Positions 36,913-46,312 of a stretch of DNA of 64,000 nt are shown here, in pieces. The notes below the pieces were generated by a model. It made no database searches and was not told where the DNA came from. It saw nothing but the letters and a program-made list of their open reading frames with translations. The stretch comes from Planctomycetota bacterium (GTDB lineage Bacteria > Planctomycetota > UBA1135 > UBA2386), in NCBI GenBank assembly GCA_020849665.1, contig JADLFX010000107.1, positions 46,179-110,178 on the forward strand, read 5' to 3'. Every line of letters starts with the position of its first letter. Position 1 is the stretch's first letter. The translations under genes were made by a program, and so were the position numbers.

Positions 36913-38170
36913 CGCTGGTTCTCGGGTGAAAGGGCGATTCAGCGAAGCAGAACGGCCACCGCACGTACGGATTTCGATCTGCGGAGTAACCAAGTAGGGT
37001 CAACTACCGATGGCGCTGGCGCGACCTGCATGTGGTCAGGCCGTAGCACGGAGGTAACAGGAAGTGCCGTTGAACAGGGATCCACATGCCGCAAGCGTGA
37101 GAGGCTGAAGAGGTGAGAGGCGGCTCGATCGGGCCGGGGCCGCACGCCAGCACCCATTCTCCAGCTCCGCGGATGTGGATGCGGCGACGGACACCGGCGG
37201 AACCTGCACCAACATCTATTGTACTGCCGTACCCGCCTTCGGCCCGGGCGGGCGCAGATACGCCCTGCGGCCCGCCTGCTGTGCGCCGCTGCGGATCGAG
37301 ATGCCAGACCCGGGGACGCTCCGCGCCTCGGCGGCTGGCGCCGAGGCGGCGAGGATTATCAGGAACTTGAGCATCGCCATGGCTCTTGGCGGAAGCGACG
37401 TTGGGCGCTTCAGGCTTTCGTGTGGGTAAGCCAGGCAGCTGAGTCGACGAGAAACCGGCCCCAGACCCCAGCAGATGGGGTCCATCAGCCCCGGAGCCCC
37501 GTCGCCGTCGGCGTCGGTCGCGCCCCGCGCGCTCGCGAAGCGAGCCTTGGACCGATGCCGACGGCAGAGGGGCGCAGGGGCTGGCCCCGAGAGCCTTAGA
37601 GCCAGAGGCCGAGCGAGCGGGTCGGGCGGTTTTCCCCCACACGACTTCCTGAAGACCCCGACGTTGGTCGGAAGCGAGCAGCGAGGTCAGGCGCGCGGCC
37701 CCGACCGTCCAGCTGGCACATAGTGTCCTCGTCGGTCAGGTGGCGGATGAACAGTGGCTCCTGCAACAGCGCTTCCGTGGCGCGCAGGCGCCAGAGGAGC
37801 AGCGGGCGCTTCGGATCGCCGGGGGCGACGTGGTCGCCCGGTCCCGACTGTCTGCATGCGCTCGGGGGGCTGAGCATCGTCGTGATCGCGGAGCCCATCT
37901 CCGCAGCGCGGTACGTCCTGGCCCGGGAGAGGGGCCGCTACTATGAGGGCGCTCAAAGTCGTGCCCAGTTCCTCAGCGCCGGTGGGCTGCCCGTAGAGAG
38001 CCTCTACGCGCGCCAGTAGGAGCGCCCGGCGCCGGTCCAACTCGCGGGCATCGGCCGCTGCCCACCGGCGCGGGGTCGCTCGCACGCCCTACCGCACAAC
38101 CCACGAAGGCACGGCGTACTCCTAGGCGATTCGCCGGACGACTCGGACGGCGAACCCCGCTCGCCGCGGA
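36913..38170. other. Long gene-poor stretch
   Basis: About 1.26 kb between the beta-helix gene and the IS. A minus-strand 54-codon frame (37216-37380) starts MAMLKFLIILAASAPAAEA, like a signal peptide, and could be a truncated exported protein. Upstream in the same frame, TDADGDGAPGLMDP resembles a calcium-binding repeat. A possible frameshifted gene is annotated separately (37740-38019). Otherwise nothing is supported. Confidence 0.4.
37740..38019 (+). pseudogene. Possible frameshifted gene remnant
   Basis: DEQWLLQQRFRGAQAPEEQR reads in one plus-strand frame, and GLSIVVIAEPISAARYVLA then YYEGAQSRAQFLSAGG in the next, switching at a run of six G at about 37863. Both halves look protein-like and the end (VESLYARQ) has a clean stop, but no family is recognised and the call rests on this reading alone. 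Confidence 0.3.
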
Positions 38171-38193
38171 GGGGTGTGGATCCGCTATTGAGC
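38171..38193 (+). repeat. Left terminal inverted repeat of the IS
   Basis: Begins GGGGTGTGGATCC and ends TATTGAGC. It pairs with 39769-39791. Confidence 0.9.
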
Positions 38194-38206
38194 AAGTGAC
38201 GTGGGG

Positions 38207-39661
38207 TCATGCGGCGACTCTGACGGCGGTGCGTCGGGTGGCGTGAAGCTTGTGCATGGCTGGCGCCCACCGGTCGCTGAGCGCAAGGGCGCGCAGTCGG
38301 AGGATGTGTTCGCCGGTCGTGGTCTTCCAACGGGATCCGGCGCGCTTCATGCGGATGCCGACCAGGGTCTTGCAGGTGGCTTCGACGTTGCCGCTGCCGA
38401 TGGGCAGGCCAAGGCGCAGGGACCTGGCGAAGCGCATGTGCGCGCGGTGGTTCTCGAAGTAGGTGATGGCTTCGTGCACCGGCTGCTTCGAATCGCGCCG
38501 CTTGTTCTCCAGGCCGGAGCTGCGCAGCTCGTCGAGGAGCTCGTCGGCAGCGCTGTTGGCGCAGGGCAGCCGTGTCCGCCAGCGATGCAACTCGGCCTTG
38601 TCGCGATCGTGCCCGAACATCAGCTCTGCTGCCGGCGCCAGCTTCTCGATCACGTGCCAGAAGTCGATGCCTTGTTCCACGTTGCCGAACACCGTGGCGG
38701 GAAAGTGGGACTGGAGCAGGTTGCACAGCTCGGGCGCGCCGTCGGAGAGCAGCTTCACCTTGAGGTCGCGCCGTTGCTCGAGGAGACGATAGGCCTCGTG
38801 GGCGATCTGGGCGCACCACAGATCCGGATCGCTCTCGGGCATGCATCCGTACCGGAGGGTGTGCAGGCTCTCGCCCTCGGCGTCGTGCAGCGTGAGCGTC
38901 GCGCAGTAGGCCATACGGAAGTTACGTTCCACCGACCGCTTGGCAGCGCCCTTGCGTGGCCGGCCGACTGGTCGCTTCGCCGGCTCCTCCATCGGCACCG
39001 TCGTCCGATCCAAGGCCACGCTCATCGCGACGGCTTGCGCGGGCACCTCGGACTCCTGCGTGAGTTGGTCCTCGATGTCGGCGTGCTCCTGCAGCCAGTG
39101 CTCGCCGACCAAGTGCGCAACCCGCTCGAAGCTGGCGCGCGAATAGGGGAAGCGACCGGTCTGCCTCGCGGCGTCCTCGGCCTCGCGCGACGGACCCCGC
39201 TGGACGTCGTGCGACATGCACTGGGCCGTCAAGGGAAGCCACCCGCGACCGTAGGCGCCGATGCGAATCACGATCGGGTCGAGAATCGGACCGTTGCGCA
39301 CGCCGACCGGCCGGTACACGGTCCGCTCGACGGGCACGTCGCCAGCCATCGAGTGGTACGCCCTCGCCTCACGGCCGAGCCGCGCGAACAACTGGCCGCG
39401 AACGCGGATCAGTGGCACGTCGACGTCCAGCGCCCGCAACGTCTCGGCATGGGCCGCGCGCTCGATCGCCGCGGTGCGCTCGGCGATGGTCCTCTCGGTG
39501 TCGGCGTAGTGGACGGCCTGACCGCCGCGCGCCGACCGGCTCGCGGCCCCCGTGGCATCGACCAACGCCTGCATCGACTCGGCGAGCCCCTTGTGCTCAA
39601 CTGGCACCCTCACGAGGACGTACCCTCGTGCGGCGCCCCTCCCAGGACGCGTGTTTTGCAT
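38207..39661 (-). CDS. ISKra4-family transposase
   Basis: 484 residues from ATG 39661; a TTG at 39712 would add 17. It has the DDE layout of the family: YGCMPESDPDLWC, VKLLSDGAPELCNLLQSHF with an acidic residue, FWHVIEKLAPAAELMFG, and LPIGSGNVEATCKTLVGIRM with RAGSRW close to the end. That GSG(N/V)VEA...K motif is characteristic of ISKra4. A Gln/Ala-rich middle holds the GRPRKGAAKR basic patch, probably DNA-binding. The frame is uninterrupted. Confidence 0.9.
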   Translation of the reverse strand: MQNTRPGRGAARGYVLVRVPVEHKGLAESMQALVDATGAASRSARGGQAVHYADTERTIAERTAAIERAAHAETLRALDVDVPLIRVRGQLFARLGREARAYHSMAGDVPVERTVYRPVGVRNGPILDPIVIRIGAYGRGWLPLTAQCMSHDVQRGPSREAEDAARQTGRFPYSRASFERVAHLVGEHWLQEHADIEDQLTQESEVPAQAVAMSVALDRTTVPMEEPAKRPVGRPRKGAAKRSVERNFRMAYCATLTLHDAEGESLHTLRYGCMPESDPDLWCAQIAHEAYRLLEQRRDLKVKLLSDGAPELCNLLQSHFPATVFGNVEQGIDFWHVIEKLAPAAELMFGHDRDKAELHRWRTRLPCANSAADELLDELRSSGLENKRRDSKQPVHEAITYFENHRAHMRFARSLRLGLPIGSGNVEATCKTLVGIRMKRAGSRWKTTTGEHILRLRALALSDRWAPAMHKLHATRRTAVRVAA

Positions 39662-39768
39662 CCCGCATCCGATAGGGAGGGGCGCACTCTTGTACAAGCC
39701 TTTTCCCCACAAGTAGTTGCGGTGTTATTCATCCGTTGCCACACCTCTCGGGCCTTCCACGCCATTCC

Positions 39769-39791
39769 GCTCAATACGGGATCCACACCCC
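39769..39791 (-). repeat. Right terminal inverted repeat of the IS
   Basis: Inverted copy of 38171-38193, ending GGATCCACACCCC on the plus strand. It is followed directly by the CGCGGA target duplicate. Confidence 0.9.
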
Positions 39792-40419
39792 CGCGGAGGA
39801 CTGTTCGCTCGACCTGGATCCGCCGCGCCCGACACTCGGGGATGACGTCGGGAGGCGGGGACGCTGAGTGTCAGCACCCACGCCTCCTGGCCGCCCAGGA
39901 GCGGTGGCGATGCAATAACCTCGACCGAGAATCCCTATTGGTCGACGATGCCGTGACTTCGAGGCACCTCCCACGACCTCTGCAGGTCACTTTCAGCCCT
40001 GGAGCGGGCGGGAGAAGAACCGGACCAGCCAGGGACCCGCGGGTCGCGAGGCGCCGCCGCCGGCGCTCCCCGCAGGTCAAGCGGAGCGACCGCCAAGCTG
40101 GGGCAGGCCCGTCACGAGCCACAGCCGAGGGCTGTAGAGTAGCCCTGGCGGTTTGAGACTGCCGTTCCGCCCCGCGACCGCCGGCGGCCCAGTTCGGTCC
40201 AGCGCACACCCCTCTCCGGACCACACGGCGCGAAGCACCCTGGGCAACGATCGGCGGGGTCTGTGTGCGATCTGGGCCTCTCTCCCCCTCCCCGAGGTGT
40301 CGAATCGTTACAACCCGCGCCGTTGCTGGGCGATCGAGTCACGGATGCCGCGGCGGACGTTGGGTCTCCGGGTTGATGCGTGATGCCGGAACTCGCGTCG
40401 TTCCATAGGTGTAGCGGTG
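39792..40419. other. Gap between IS and DUF3631 gene
   Basis: About 630 bases without a supportable gene. Near its right end (40320-40331) is another CCGTTGCTGGGC unit of the small repeat found inside the DUF3631 gene, reading as PSNGA on the minus strand. It may be a detached end of that gene. Confidence 0.4.
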
Positions 40420-42279
40420 TCACGGTTGCGGGGAGGGAGCGGAGGGCAGCATCGGCTCGCGCAGGCCCTCGGCCTGCATCGCGGCTTGCTCGCCGACATC
40501 CTGGCCGTCCGGGTAGCAGGTTGCCGGCACCGCGGCCTGGCGCGCGTGGGAGTCGAACTCTGCCTGCCGGCTCTCGGAGTCGAGCTCGGCCCACAGCTCG
40601 CGGCGCTCTGGGTCCTCCGGCATGAACCATGCGGGGCAGGGCTCGCCATCCTGTCCTCTCTCCTCCTCTTGAGCCGTCCCGCCGTCCCAAGCCGCGCCGT
40701 TGCTGGGCTGGCGCGGGACGGCTCCGTTTTCGGGATCCGTCCCAGCCCGTCCCAACCGTCCCAGGGTCCCGTCGGGGGGCAGGGGTCCCGGGACGCCGGG
40801 ACGGCTTGGGACGGATGCCGGATCCCGAACCGTCCCGCTGGGAGCCGCTCCGTTGCTGGGCTGGGACGGTGGGACGGTTCCGCGGGCGGTGGGGGGTGCG
40901 TATCGCTCCCACACCTCCATGAACTGCGACCGCGCGTAGCCCTTAGCCTGGCCACCGGCGAGGCGTTGGTTCTTGGGCCGCACGCCGAATGGTGCCAGCA
41001 GCCGGGCGAGTTGAGCCTTCGACAGCGGTCGGCGGTCGCGGCCCCACTCGGCCCACGGCGCGCCCTCGATGCCCGCGAGCCGCTCGGCGAGCGTCTCCGA
41101 CTTGATCGCGGGCTCCGGCCAGGGCGCAACTCCCTCACCCGCGTCCCCCTCGAAGATGCGGCGGATGTCCCGGAGCAGACGGACCCTGTGGCTCTCGTCC
41201 CCGGCGTCTCGGCTGTCCGACAGGGCCTCAGCCGCCGCCCGGGCCCTGGCCGGCCACTCGCCGCCCGCTTCGTTGGCGATCGCCACGAGGGGTCTCCAGC
41301 AGTCACGGGCGCGATCATCCAGCCCCTCGGGCAGCGACGGGTCCGCCTCTACCAGGGCGGCGTGGCGATCGGCCGCCCAGCGCACGGCCATGCAGCGCAA
41401 CTCTCGCAGCTCGCCCCGGACCGCGCCCACGCGGAGACGGTCAAGGCCCGCGGACTCCTGCGGCGTGGCACGCACCATGGGGAGCATGATGCCTCGGTCG
41501 GCGATCGTGCCCTGCGGCTGGCCGATCATCGCCAACGCGACGGGGGCGTACACGCGGAACGCCGCGGGCTCCGAGTCTTCGCCGACGCAACGGATGACGG
41601 CCCCACCTGGCTCGAAGCCTGCATTCAGCAGCCCCCGGAGGGAGTCGTCGGCGTTGCGCCCGACCAGCCAGGCATCAGCCTCGTCCAGCAGGAGGGTTGG
41701 CCGATCGCGCTCGACCATGCGATAGAGTGCGGCGGCTGAGACGTTCTCGGCCGTGAGTGGCCGATGCACCAGCAGCCCCAGTACGCGCAGCACGCGGGTC
41801 TTGCCGGACCGCTTCTCTGGCGAGGTGAGCACCAGCCGCGGTGTGTGCTCCGCCGCGTTCAGCGCGTACGTGTGGACCACCCACAGCGCGAGCGCGTCCG
41901 CGCCGTGCGCCGGCAGCCGGCAGTAGCGGGCGAACACGGCCGCGATGCGGTCCAGGAGTACCGCACCGTCCACCGGCTCCGGCCACGGGTCGGGGTCGTC
42001 GTATTCGAGGGTTCGCCCGTGCACCATCTCTGCGCCCGCGGGCTTGGCTGGCTGCCGTGGCCTCGCTGCCTCCTGGACGAGTTGCGCGCGCATCGCGGCC
42101 AGCGCTTCGGGCGTGAGCGCCGGCACGGCCTCTTTGACACGCTTCAAGAACTGTTCGCGACCCCTTTCCGAGCCAAGCGAGAACTCGTCGGCGTGGACCG
42201 GATGTGCACCAAGCTGTGCGACCACGCGCGAGCGCCCACGTCCAATGGGCTCCGCGGTGACGCTTACCCGTTCGGTCAT
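40420..42279 (-). CDS. DUF3631-type replication ATPase
   Basis: 619 residues from ATG 42279, which overlaps the TGA of the primase gene (ATGA). An AAA-like core has LVLTSPEKRSGKTRVLRVLG as the nucleotide-binding loop and LLLDEADAWLVGRN as Walker B. The DUF3631 segment follows: LLRDIRRIFEGDAG, WAEWGRDRRPLSKAQLARLLAPFGVRPKNQRL and a closing GYARSQFMEVWERYAPP. The last 140 residues are Pro/Gly-rich and contain repeated QPSNGAA units. Such proteins partner primases in phages, plasmids and islands, probably as a helicase or helicase loader for element replication. Confidence 0.85.
   Translation of the reverse strand: MTERVSVTAEPIGRGRSRVVAQLGAHPVHADEFSLGSERGREQFLKRVKEAVPALTPEALAAMRAQLVQEAARPRQPAKPAGAEMVHGRTLEYDDPDPWPEPVDGAVLLDRIAAVFARYCRLPAHGADALALWVVHTYALNAAEHTPRLVLTSPEKRSGKTRVLRVLGLLVHRPLTAENVSAAALYRMVERDRPTLLLDEADAWLVGRNADDSLRGLLNAGFEPGGAVIRCVGEDSEPAAFRVYAPVALAMIGQPQGTIADRGIMLPMVRATPQESAGLDRLRVGAVRGELRELRCMAVRWAADRHAALVEADPSLPEGLDDRARDCWRPLVAIANEAGGEWPARARAAAEALSDSRDAGDESHRVRLLRDIRRIFEGDAGEGVAPWPEPAIKSETLAERLAGIEGAPWAEWGRDRRPLSKAQLARLLAPFGVRPKNQRLAGGQAKGYARSQFMEVWERYAPPTARGTVPPSQPSNGAAPSGTVRDPASVPSRPGVPGPLPPDGTLGRLGRAGTDPENGAVPRQPSNGAAWDGGTAQEEERGQDGEPCPAWFMPEDPERRELWAELDSESRQAEFDSHARQAAVPATCYPDGQDVGEQAAMQAEGLREPMLPSAPSPQP
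40676..40880. repeat. Internal short-repeat region of the DUF3631 gene
   Basis: CCGTTGCTGGGCTGG occurs at 40697-40711 and 40850-40864, among many GGGACGG/CCGTCCC units. Related copies lie at 40320 and, in the decayed gene, at 31631. In protein terms the unit is PSNGAA in a disordered tail. Confidence 0.65.
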
Positions 42280-43226
42280 GGCGCAACCTCCGCCGTTGAG
42301 GCAACGGGGGAGTGCTCCGGGGCCATCGCGATCAGCTCGCACAGCTGCTTGGCGGTCAGCCCCGCTCGCAGTGCGTCGCGCAGGTCCTTGTGCGGGTCCG
42401 GGGGGTAGAGGATATGCACGGTGCGCGCGACGCGGTGCAGCAGGTACGCGGTGTGCTCAGCGCCTTCGCGGCCGGGCCAGCGGCCGTCGGGCTTGCGGTC
42501 GCGCTCGGCCACCACCACCACGTCGCGCCCGCGGCAGGCTAGCAGCAACGCGGCCATGGCCTGAGCGCCCGGCCTCGCACTCGGGCGTCCGATCGCCTCG
42601 TGCGCGAGAGTCAGGCACGCCGCGGTAGTCGTGGGCCCTTCCGGCACGAGGAGCGGCCCACTCCCCGCCAGCTCCGCCGGCAAGAACAGGCCCTCGGTGC
42701 CGCCGAGGGCACTCCACTTTCTGCCGTCCCTGGCGCGCAGGCGCACGCCCACCACGCGGCCGCTGGCGTCGCGCATCGGCACCGCCAGGGCCTCGGGCCA
42801 GCGCCTCGACCGGAAGGCCCCCAGCGCGCGAAGCGACTCCGGGGCCACCCCCAGTTCGCCCGCGAACCCCGCCAGGTCGTCCGCGCTGGTGGCGGCCTGC
42901 GCCACGGCGACCTTCGCCGTCCAGTCCGGCGGCAGGTGCACCGCGGCCACCGTGCGGGATGCCCGCGGGGCACGCAGATCCGGGGACCTGAGGCGGTGCA
43001 AGTAGCCGCCGTTCCGGGTGGTGCCAGCGGCGCCGTCGGGCACCCGCATGCACATCGCCAAGGCGCCGTCGGCGGTGATCGTGCACCAGTCCGGCTTCGC
43101 GCACACCGGGCAGGGCCGCGCGCGTGTGACCCTGACCCAGCCGGTATGCTCTGCACTAGACCTCTGATTCGTCGCGGTCGGCGCCCCCACCCCGGGGCGC
43201 TGGCCGCGCATTCCGTCGGGGGTCAT
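42276..43226 (-). CDS. Toprim-domain primase-like protein
   Basis: 316 residues. A zinc-finger-like head (RPCPVCAKPDWC then ALAMCMRV) is followed by a central region (LGAFRSRRWPEALAVPMRDASGR) and a toprim domain: LLVPEGPTTTAACLTLAHEAIG with the catalytic Glu, VVVVAERDRKPDGRWPG in place of the usual DxD, and GAEHTAYLL. The order matches the primases of phages and integrative elements. It should synthesise or help start RNA primers during element replication. It overlaps both neighbours by ATGA junctions, so the three-gene unit 43534-40420 is an operon. Confidence 0.85.
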   Translation of the reverse strand: MTPDGMRGQRPGVGAPTATNQRSSAEHTGWVRVTRARPCPVCAKPDWCTITADGALAMCMRVPDGAAGTTRNGGYLHRLRSPDLRAPRASRTVAAVHLPPDWTAKVAVAQAATSADDLAGFAGELGVAPESLRALGAFRSRRWPEALAVPMRDASGRVVGVRLRARDGRKWSALGGTEGLFLPAELAGSGPLLVPEGPTTTAACLTLAHEAIGRPSARPGAQAMAALLLACRGRDVVVVAERDRKPDGRWPGREGAEHTAYLLHRVARTVHILYPPDPHKDLRDALRAGLTAKQLCELIAMAPEHSPVASTAEVAP

Positions 43227-43534
43227 GGGGTGACCTCCCTGCGGCGCCGACGCGGCTGGATGCCGGCCTCCTCCAGGGCCAGCGCAACGGCCAGTTCGGC
43301 GCGGTCGGAGGCTCCCAGCGGCCGCCGGCTCATCTCGGCGATCGCGCGCTGCATGCCGGCAATCTCCACCCGAATCTTGGGTCGGCCGGCTCTGGTAGGC
43401 ACGCGCAGGATGTGAACACCGTATCGCTCGGCCAGGTCTACAACCTCGGCGACGGACAGGCGTAGGAGGTGAGCGATCCGTCGTGCGGACATGTACCGAG
43501 GCACGTCGGGCTCGGGTGGGCGCATCTGTGACAT
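43223..43534 (-). CDS. Small DNA-binding protein, probably AlpA/excisionase-like
   Basis: 103 residues. YMSARRIAHLLRLSVAEVVDLAERYGV is a winged helix-turn-helix of the MerR/excisionase type; VPTRAGRPKIRVEIAGMQRA would be the wing and second helix. A basic C-terminal tail ends RRRRREVTP. In elements of this kind such a gene regulates the integrase and replication genes or bends DNA for excision. Coupled by an ATGA overlap to the primase gene. The assignment to a named family is not certain. Confidence 0.65.
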   Translation of the reverse strand: MSQMRPPEPDVPRYMSARRIAHLLRLSVAEVVDLAERYGVHILRVPTRAGRPKIRVEIAGMQRAIAEMSRRPLGASDRAELAVALALEEAGIQPRRRRREVTP

Positions 43535-43647
43535 GCGCCGCCGATTACCACGGCCGCTCTCCTATTCGCGGTGCCGCGGACGCGCGACGGACGCGTCCGC
43601 CAGCCGCGACGGTCGCCAGGCCGCTCCGAGTGGCCAGGAGCTCGCGA

Positions 43648-44862
43648 TCAGGATTTCAGCGTCCGCCCGGCGTCCGGGGGGTAGGCAGGCCGCAGGGTCT
43701 CTGCACGCTTCCGCGCCAGCGCAAGCTCTGCCAGCTCCTCCCTGCGCTTGCGCTCCTTCTCCGCGGCTTTGCGCCGGCGGTCGTTGTCCGCGCGCTCCTT
43801 CAGCAGGTCCGCATGTCGGTAGAGGTACTCACCTCCCCGCTCCCGGAACGGCAGCGGGTTCTCCCGACGTTCGCGGAGCCGCTGGAGCCGTTGGCGCCCG
43901 CCACGCTCGGGATCCAAGCGGAGGATCTTGCAGGCTTGGCGTGCCCCAACCGCGAATTCGTCGGCCGGCGCGTTGACGGCTTCCGCAGCTCGCGGACCGC
44001 CGAGGAGAAGCGCCAGTTCATCAAAGGCGCTGACCGGCGCACCGAAAGCCTGTTCGGACTCCCGCCGCTGTTCGTCACGGATGTCCCGGAAGGTGAAGTC
44101 GAGGCGTTGGAGCACCATGAGAAGCCGGTGACAGGCCTTCTCGACCAGCCCCAGGTCCAGCGCCTTCGGGGGCCACCGGCTCCGGCGAGACTGTCGGTGC
44201 GCCCGCCTGGTAAGCCTGCGCCACCAGCGCAGCAGCCTGCGGCTGAGAGTTCGAATCAGGCGGATGGGCCATGCAGTCGAACACAGGTCCCGCACTCCAG
44301 CCATGTGCCCGTGGATCTCCTCCAGCAGCATCGCAAGATCCTGTGCCCACGTCACCTGCGGCCGTGGGAGGAGCTCGATGCCGAAGGTCTTCTCGCAAGA
44401 GGTTTGAATGGCCCAGGCAGCCGTGAGAAGGGCTTCCGGAGGACTACCTGCGGTCCACCGCCCAACGGTGTACGGGGCTGAATGGCCGCGGCGGGTCCAC
44501 CGGTGGGCTAGCTCGTTGACGTGCGGACGGATCACGCACTCCGCTCGCACCACAGCACTGCGAAGGGCGCGAGCCGCTGGTCCCCGAGTCAGCCTGTGGC
44601 GTGCTTGAGAACGTGCGTTGAGAATCCAACTAAGGAGCAAGCCATCCTGCTGGTCTGCGAACTCTCCCCTTGTGGCGGGTCTCTCCTGATGTGTCTGCAT
44701 GGCCTGCGATGGCTGGTCCACGGAAGCCTGAGATTGCTCGGCTCGGGTCCGTGCGGGCTCCGCCCCCGACGCGGTCGGAGTGAACTCCGATTCGGCTCTG
44801 TTCCCAGTCGGCTCAGGCCCCGGATTCTCCGCTTCCCAGTTTTCGCGCTCCGATCGGTTCAT
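43648..44862 (-). CDS. Hypothetical island protein with coiled-coil tail
   Basis: 404 residues, unrecognised. A disordered N-terminus rich in Glu, Pro and Ser (about 1-70) precedes helical regions, including the very basic LIRTLSRRLLRWWRRLTRRAHR at about residues 205-230. The C-terminus, RADNDRRRKAAEKERKRREELAELALARKRAE, is a strong predicted coiled coil. There is no signal peptide and no enzymatic motif. The gene lies between the integrase and the replication operon, where elements often keep regulators or replication accessories, and its basic segments suit nucleic-acid binding. Confidence 0.7.
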   Translation of the reverse strand: MNRSERENWEAENPGPEPTGNRAESEFTPTASGAEPARTRAEQSQASVDQPSQAMQTHQERPATRGEFADQQDGLLLSWILNARSQARHRLTRGPAARALRSAVVRAECVIRPHVNELAHRWTRRGHSAPYTVGRWTAGSPPEALLTAAWAIQTSCEKTFGIELLPRPQVTWAQDLAMLLEEIHGHMAGVRDLCSTAWPIRLIRTLSRRLLRWWRRLTRRAHRQSRRSRWPPKALDLGLVEKACHRLLMVLQRLDFTFRDIRDEQRRESEQAFGAPVSAFDELALLLGGPRAAEAVNAPADEFAVGARQACKILRLDPERGGRQRLQRLRERRENPLPFRERGGEYLYRHADLLKERADNDRRRKAAEKERKRREELAELALARKRAETLRPAYPPDAGRTLKS

Positions 44863-44904
44863 GCGTGCTGCTCCGCCCTGCCCGTCGAAGAGACAGCCGC
44901 GGGG

Positions 44905-45084
44905 CTACGCGAGCAGCGGCGCCCCGAGGGGATCAGTCCATGGGTGCCCGACGGCGGCGGGCATGCTACTCGGGCCGCGGTTGGAGGGGCACGGACAGTC
45001 ACCAGCCTGCTCGGGGTTGTCAGCACCGTGAAGCGCTGGCGTCCACTCCTCATCCTCCCGCTGTCGCGGTCTACTCTTCGTCAT
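44905..45084 (-). CDS. Small hypothetical protein
   Basis: 59 residues from ATG 45084 (MTKSRPRQREDEEWTPALHG), with GGGAGG 7 bases upstream. The remainder is Pro-rich and ends LGAPLLA. Unrecognised. Supported mainly by the ribosome-binding site. The interval up to the integrase gene (45085-45192) shows nothing else. Confidence 0.4.
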   Translation of the reverse strand: MTKSRPRQREDEEWTPALHGADNPEQAGDCPCPSNRGPSSMPAAVGHPWTDPLGAPLLA

Positions 45085-45192
45085 CGCTGGCCCTCCCGCT
45101 GGCCTGCGTGAGTGGCCGCCGGGTCCTGCGGGCCAGCGTTGCACACCTCCGCGAGGAGCGACCTCGAGGTGGACCCGGCGGTGCCCGGAATT

Positions 45193-46308
45193 CTACCCGG
45201 CCACGACGCGCAGGCGATGGCGGCGCTTGGAAGCCCGCTTGGCACTTGGCGGCTTGCTCAGGCTCGCGTCCACGGCCGCCAAGAGCTCCCGGTGTTCGGC
45301 GGCGGCATGGATGTAGCGCAGCGACATGGCGGGGGTCTTGTGGCGCGCCAAGGCCATGACACTTCGCAGGTCGCTGGTGTTCCTTGCCAGGGTGGTGATG
45401 AAGTGGTGCCGCGCGCCGTGGGGGGTCAGCGCCGGCTCGCGCAGCGCTGCGGCCCAGGAGCGGAACACGGCCGAGACCTTCGCGGCTCGTTCCTGCTCGG
45501 TCGCCCCCGGGATCAGCCAGGCATCGGGCTCGCCGGCATGCTCGGCCAGGTGCTCGACCGCCTGCCGGGCGACCGAGCCGAGGGGGAGCGTGGTGTTGCC
45601 CGCCTTGCCTTGCACCCACAGGGTGCCGTCCTTGCGCAGGTCCCGCACGCGGAGTCGGGCGACCTCGGCGCGGCGCAGGCCGCACGCGAACAGCAGCTCG
45701 ACCAGGGCGGCGTCCCAGGCCGCGCCCTCACGGCCGGAGGAGCGGATGGCGTGCACCAGCTCGCGAACTCGTTCGGGGGTCAGGCAGGGGCGCTCGGCGG
45801 CCTCGACCTTGGGCCACGCGACCTTGGCGAGCGGGTTCTCCAGCAGCCACCCGCGCTTGATCGCAGTGCTTACCAGCAAGCCGAGCGCGCGGCGGTGGTG
45901 GGCGACCGTGGAGGGCGAGACGGACTCCAACCAGTCAGCCACGGCGTGCTCCAGGATCGAGGGCCGCAGCTTGGCGAGGAGCATGCCCCCGCCGAACGCG
46001 CGCACCAGCGCGGCGCTCTCCTTGGCGAACCAGTCCTGCGTGCCGGGCCGCACGCGGCGCTTGGTCATCTCCTCCACGGTGGCGTCGATCGCCCCCTGCA
46101 ACGTCACGCCGTGCTCCGGCAGCGCGTCGAGGTTGCGCAACGCACGCGCGCGCAGGTCGATCGCTTGCTGGAGGGTCGGCACCGCAGGCAGGTAGCGCTT
46201 CGCGCCCGCGCGCCCCGCAGGGATCCACGCGATGAACACGTGCGAGCCGTCGCCGCGGGTTCGCGTGATGACCCCGGGCGCGCTCGGCTTGCTGCTGCGC
46301 TTCGCCAT
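45193..46308 (-). CDS. int: Tyrosine integrase of the tRNA-Cys island
   Basis: 371 residues from ATG 46308. The N-terminal arm-binding domain is basic (MAKRSSKPSAPGVITRTRGDGS), followed by a core-binding domain (VEEMTKRRVRPGTQDWF). The catalytic domain has the full set: the first Arg in LLFACGLRRAEVARL, the beta-strand Lys in LWVQGKAGNTTLPL, HGARHHF (H-x-x-R), LARHKTPAMSLRYIHAA with the second His and the Tyr nucleophile. It joins attachment sites in tRNA-Cys and is the only integrase seen in the island. The gene begins close to the right end, and the double-box repeat overlaps its upstream region. Confidence 0.95.
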   Translation of the reverse strand: MAKRSSKPSAPGVITRTRGDGSHVFIAWIPAGRAGAKRYLPAVPTLQQAIDLRARALRNLDALPEHGVTLQGAIDATVEEMTKRRVRPGTQDWFAKESAALVRAFGGGMLLAKLRPSILEHAVADWLESVSPSTVAHHRRALGLLVSTAIKRGWLLENPLAKVAWPKVEAAERPCLTPERVRELVHAIRSSGREGAAWDAALVELLFACGLRRAEVARLRVRDLRKDGTLWVQGKAGNTTLPLGSVARQAVEHLAEHAGEPDAWLIPGATEQERAAKVSAVFRSWAAALREPALTPHGARHHFITTLARNTSDLRSVMALARHKTPAMSLRYIHAAAEHRELLAAVDASLSKPPSAKRASKRRHRLRVVAG

Positions 46309-46312
46309 GGCG

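Larger units (their letters stand above)
38171..39791. mobile_element. ISKra4-family insertion sequence
   Basis: About 1.62 kb with one transposase gene on the minus strand. Ends are 23-bp terminal inverted repeats starting GGGGTGTGGATCC (21 of 23 positions match; only the central GC/CG pair differs). The 6 bases CGCGGA occur directly on both outer sides (38165-38170 and 39792-39797), a target duplication that fixes the boundaries. The transposase frame appears intact, so the copy could be active. Confidence 0.92.
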
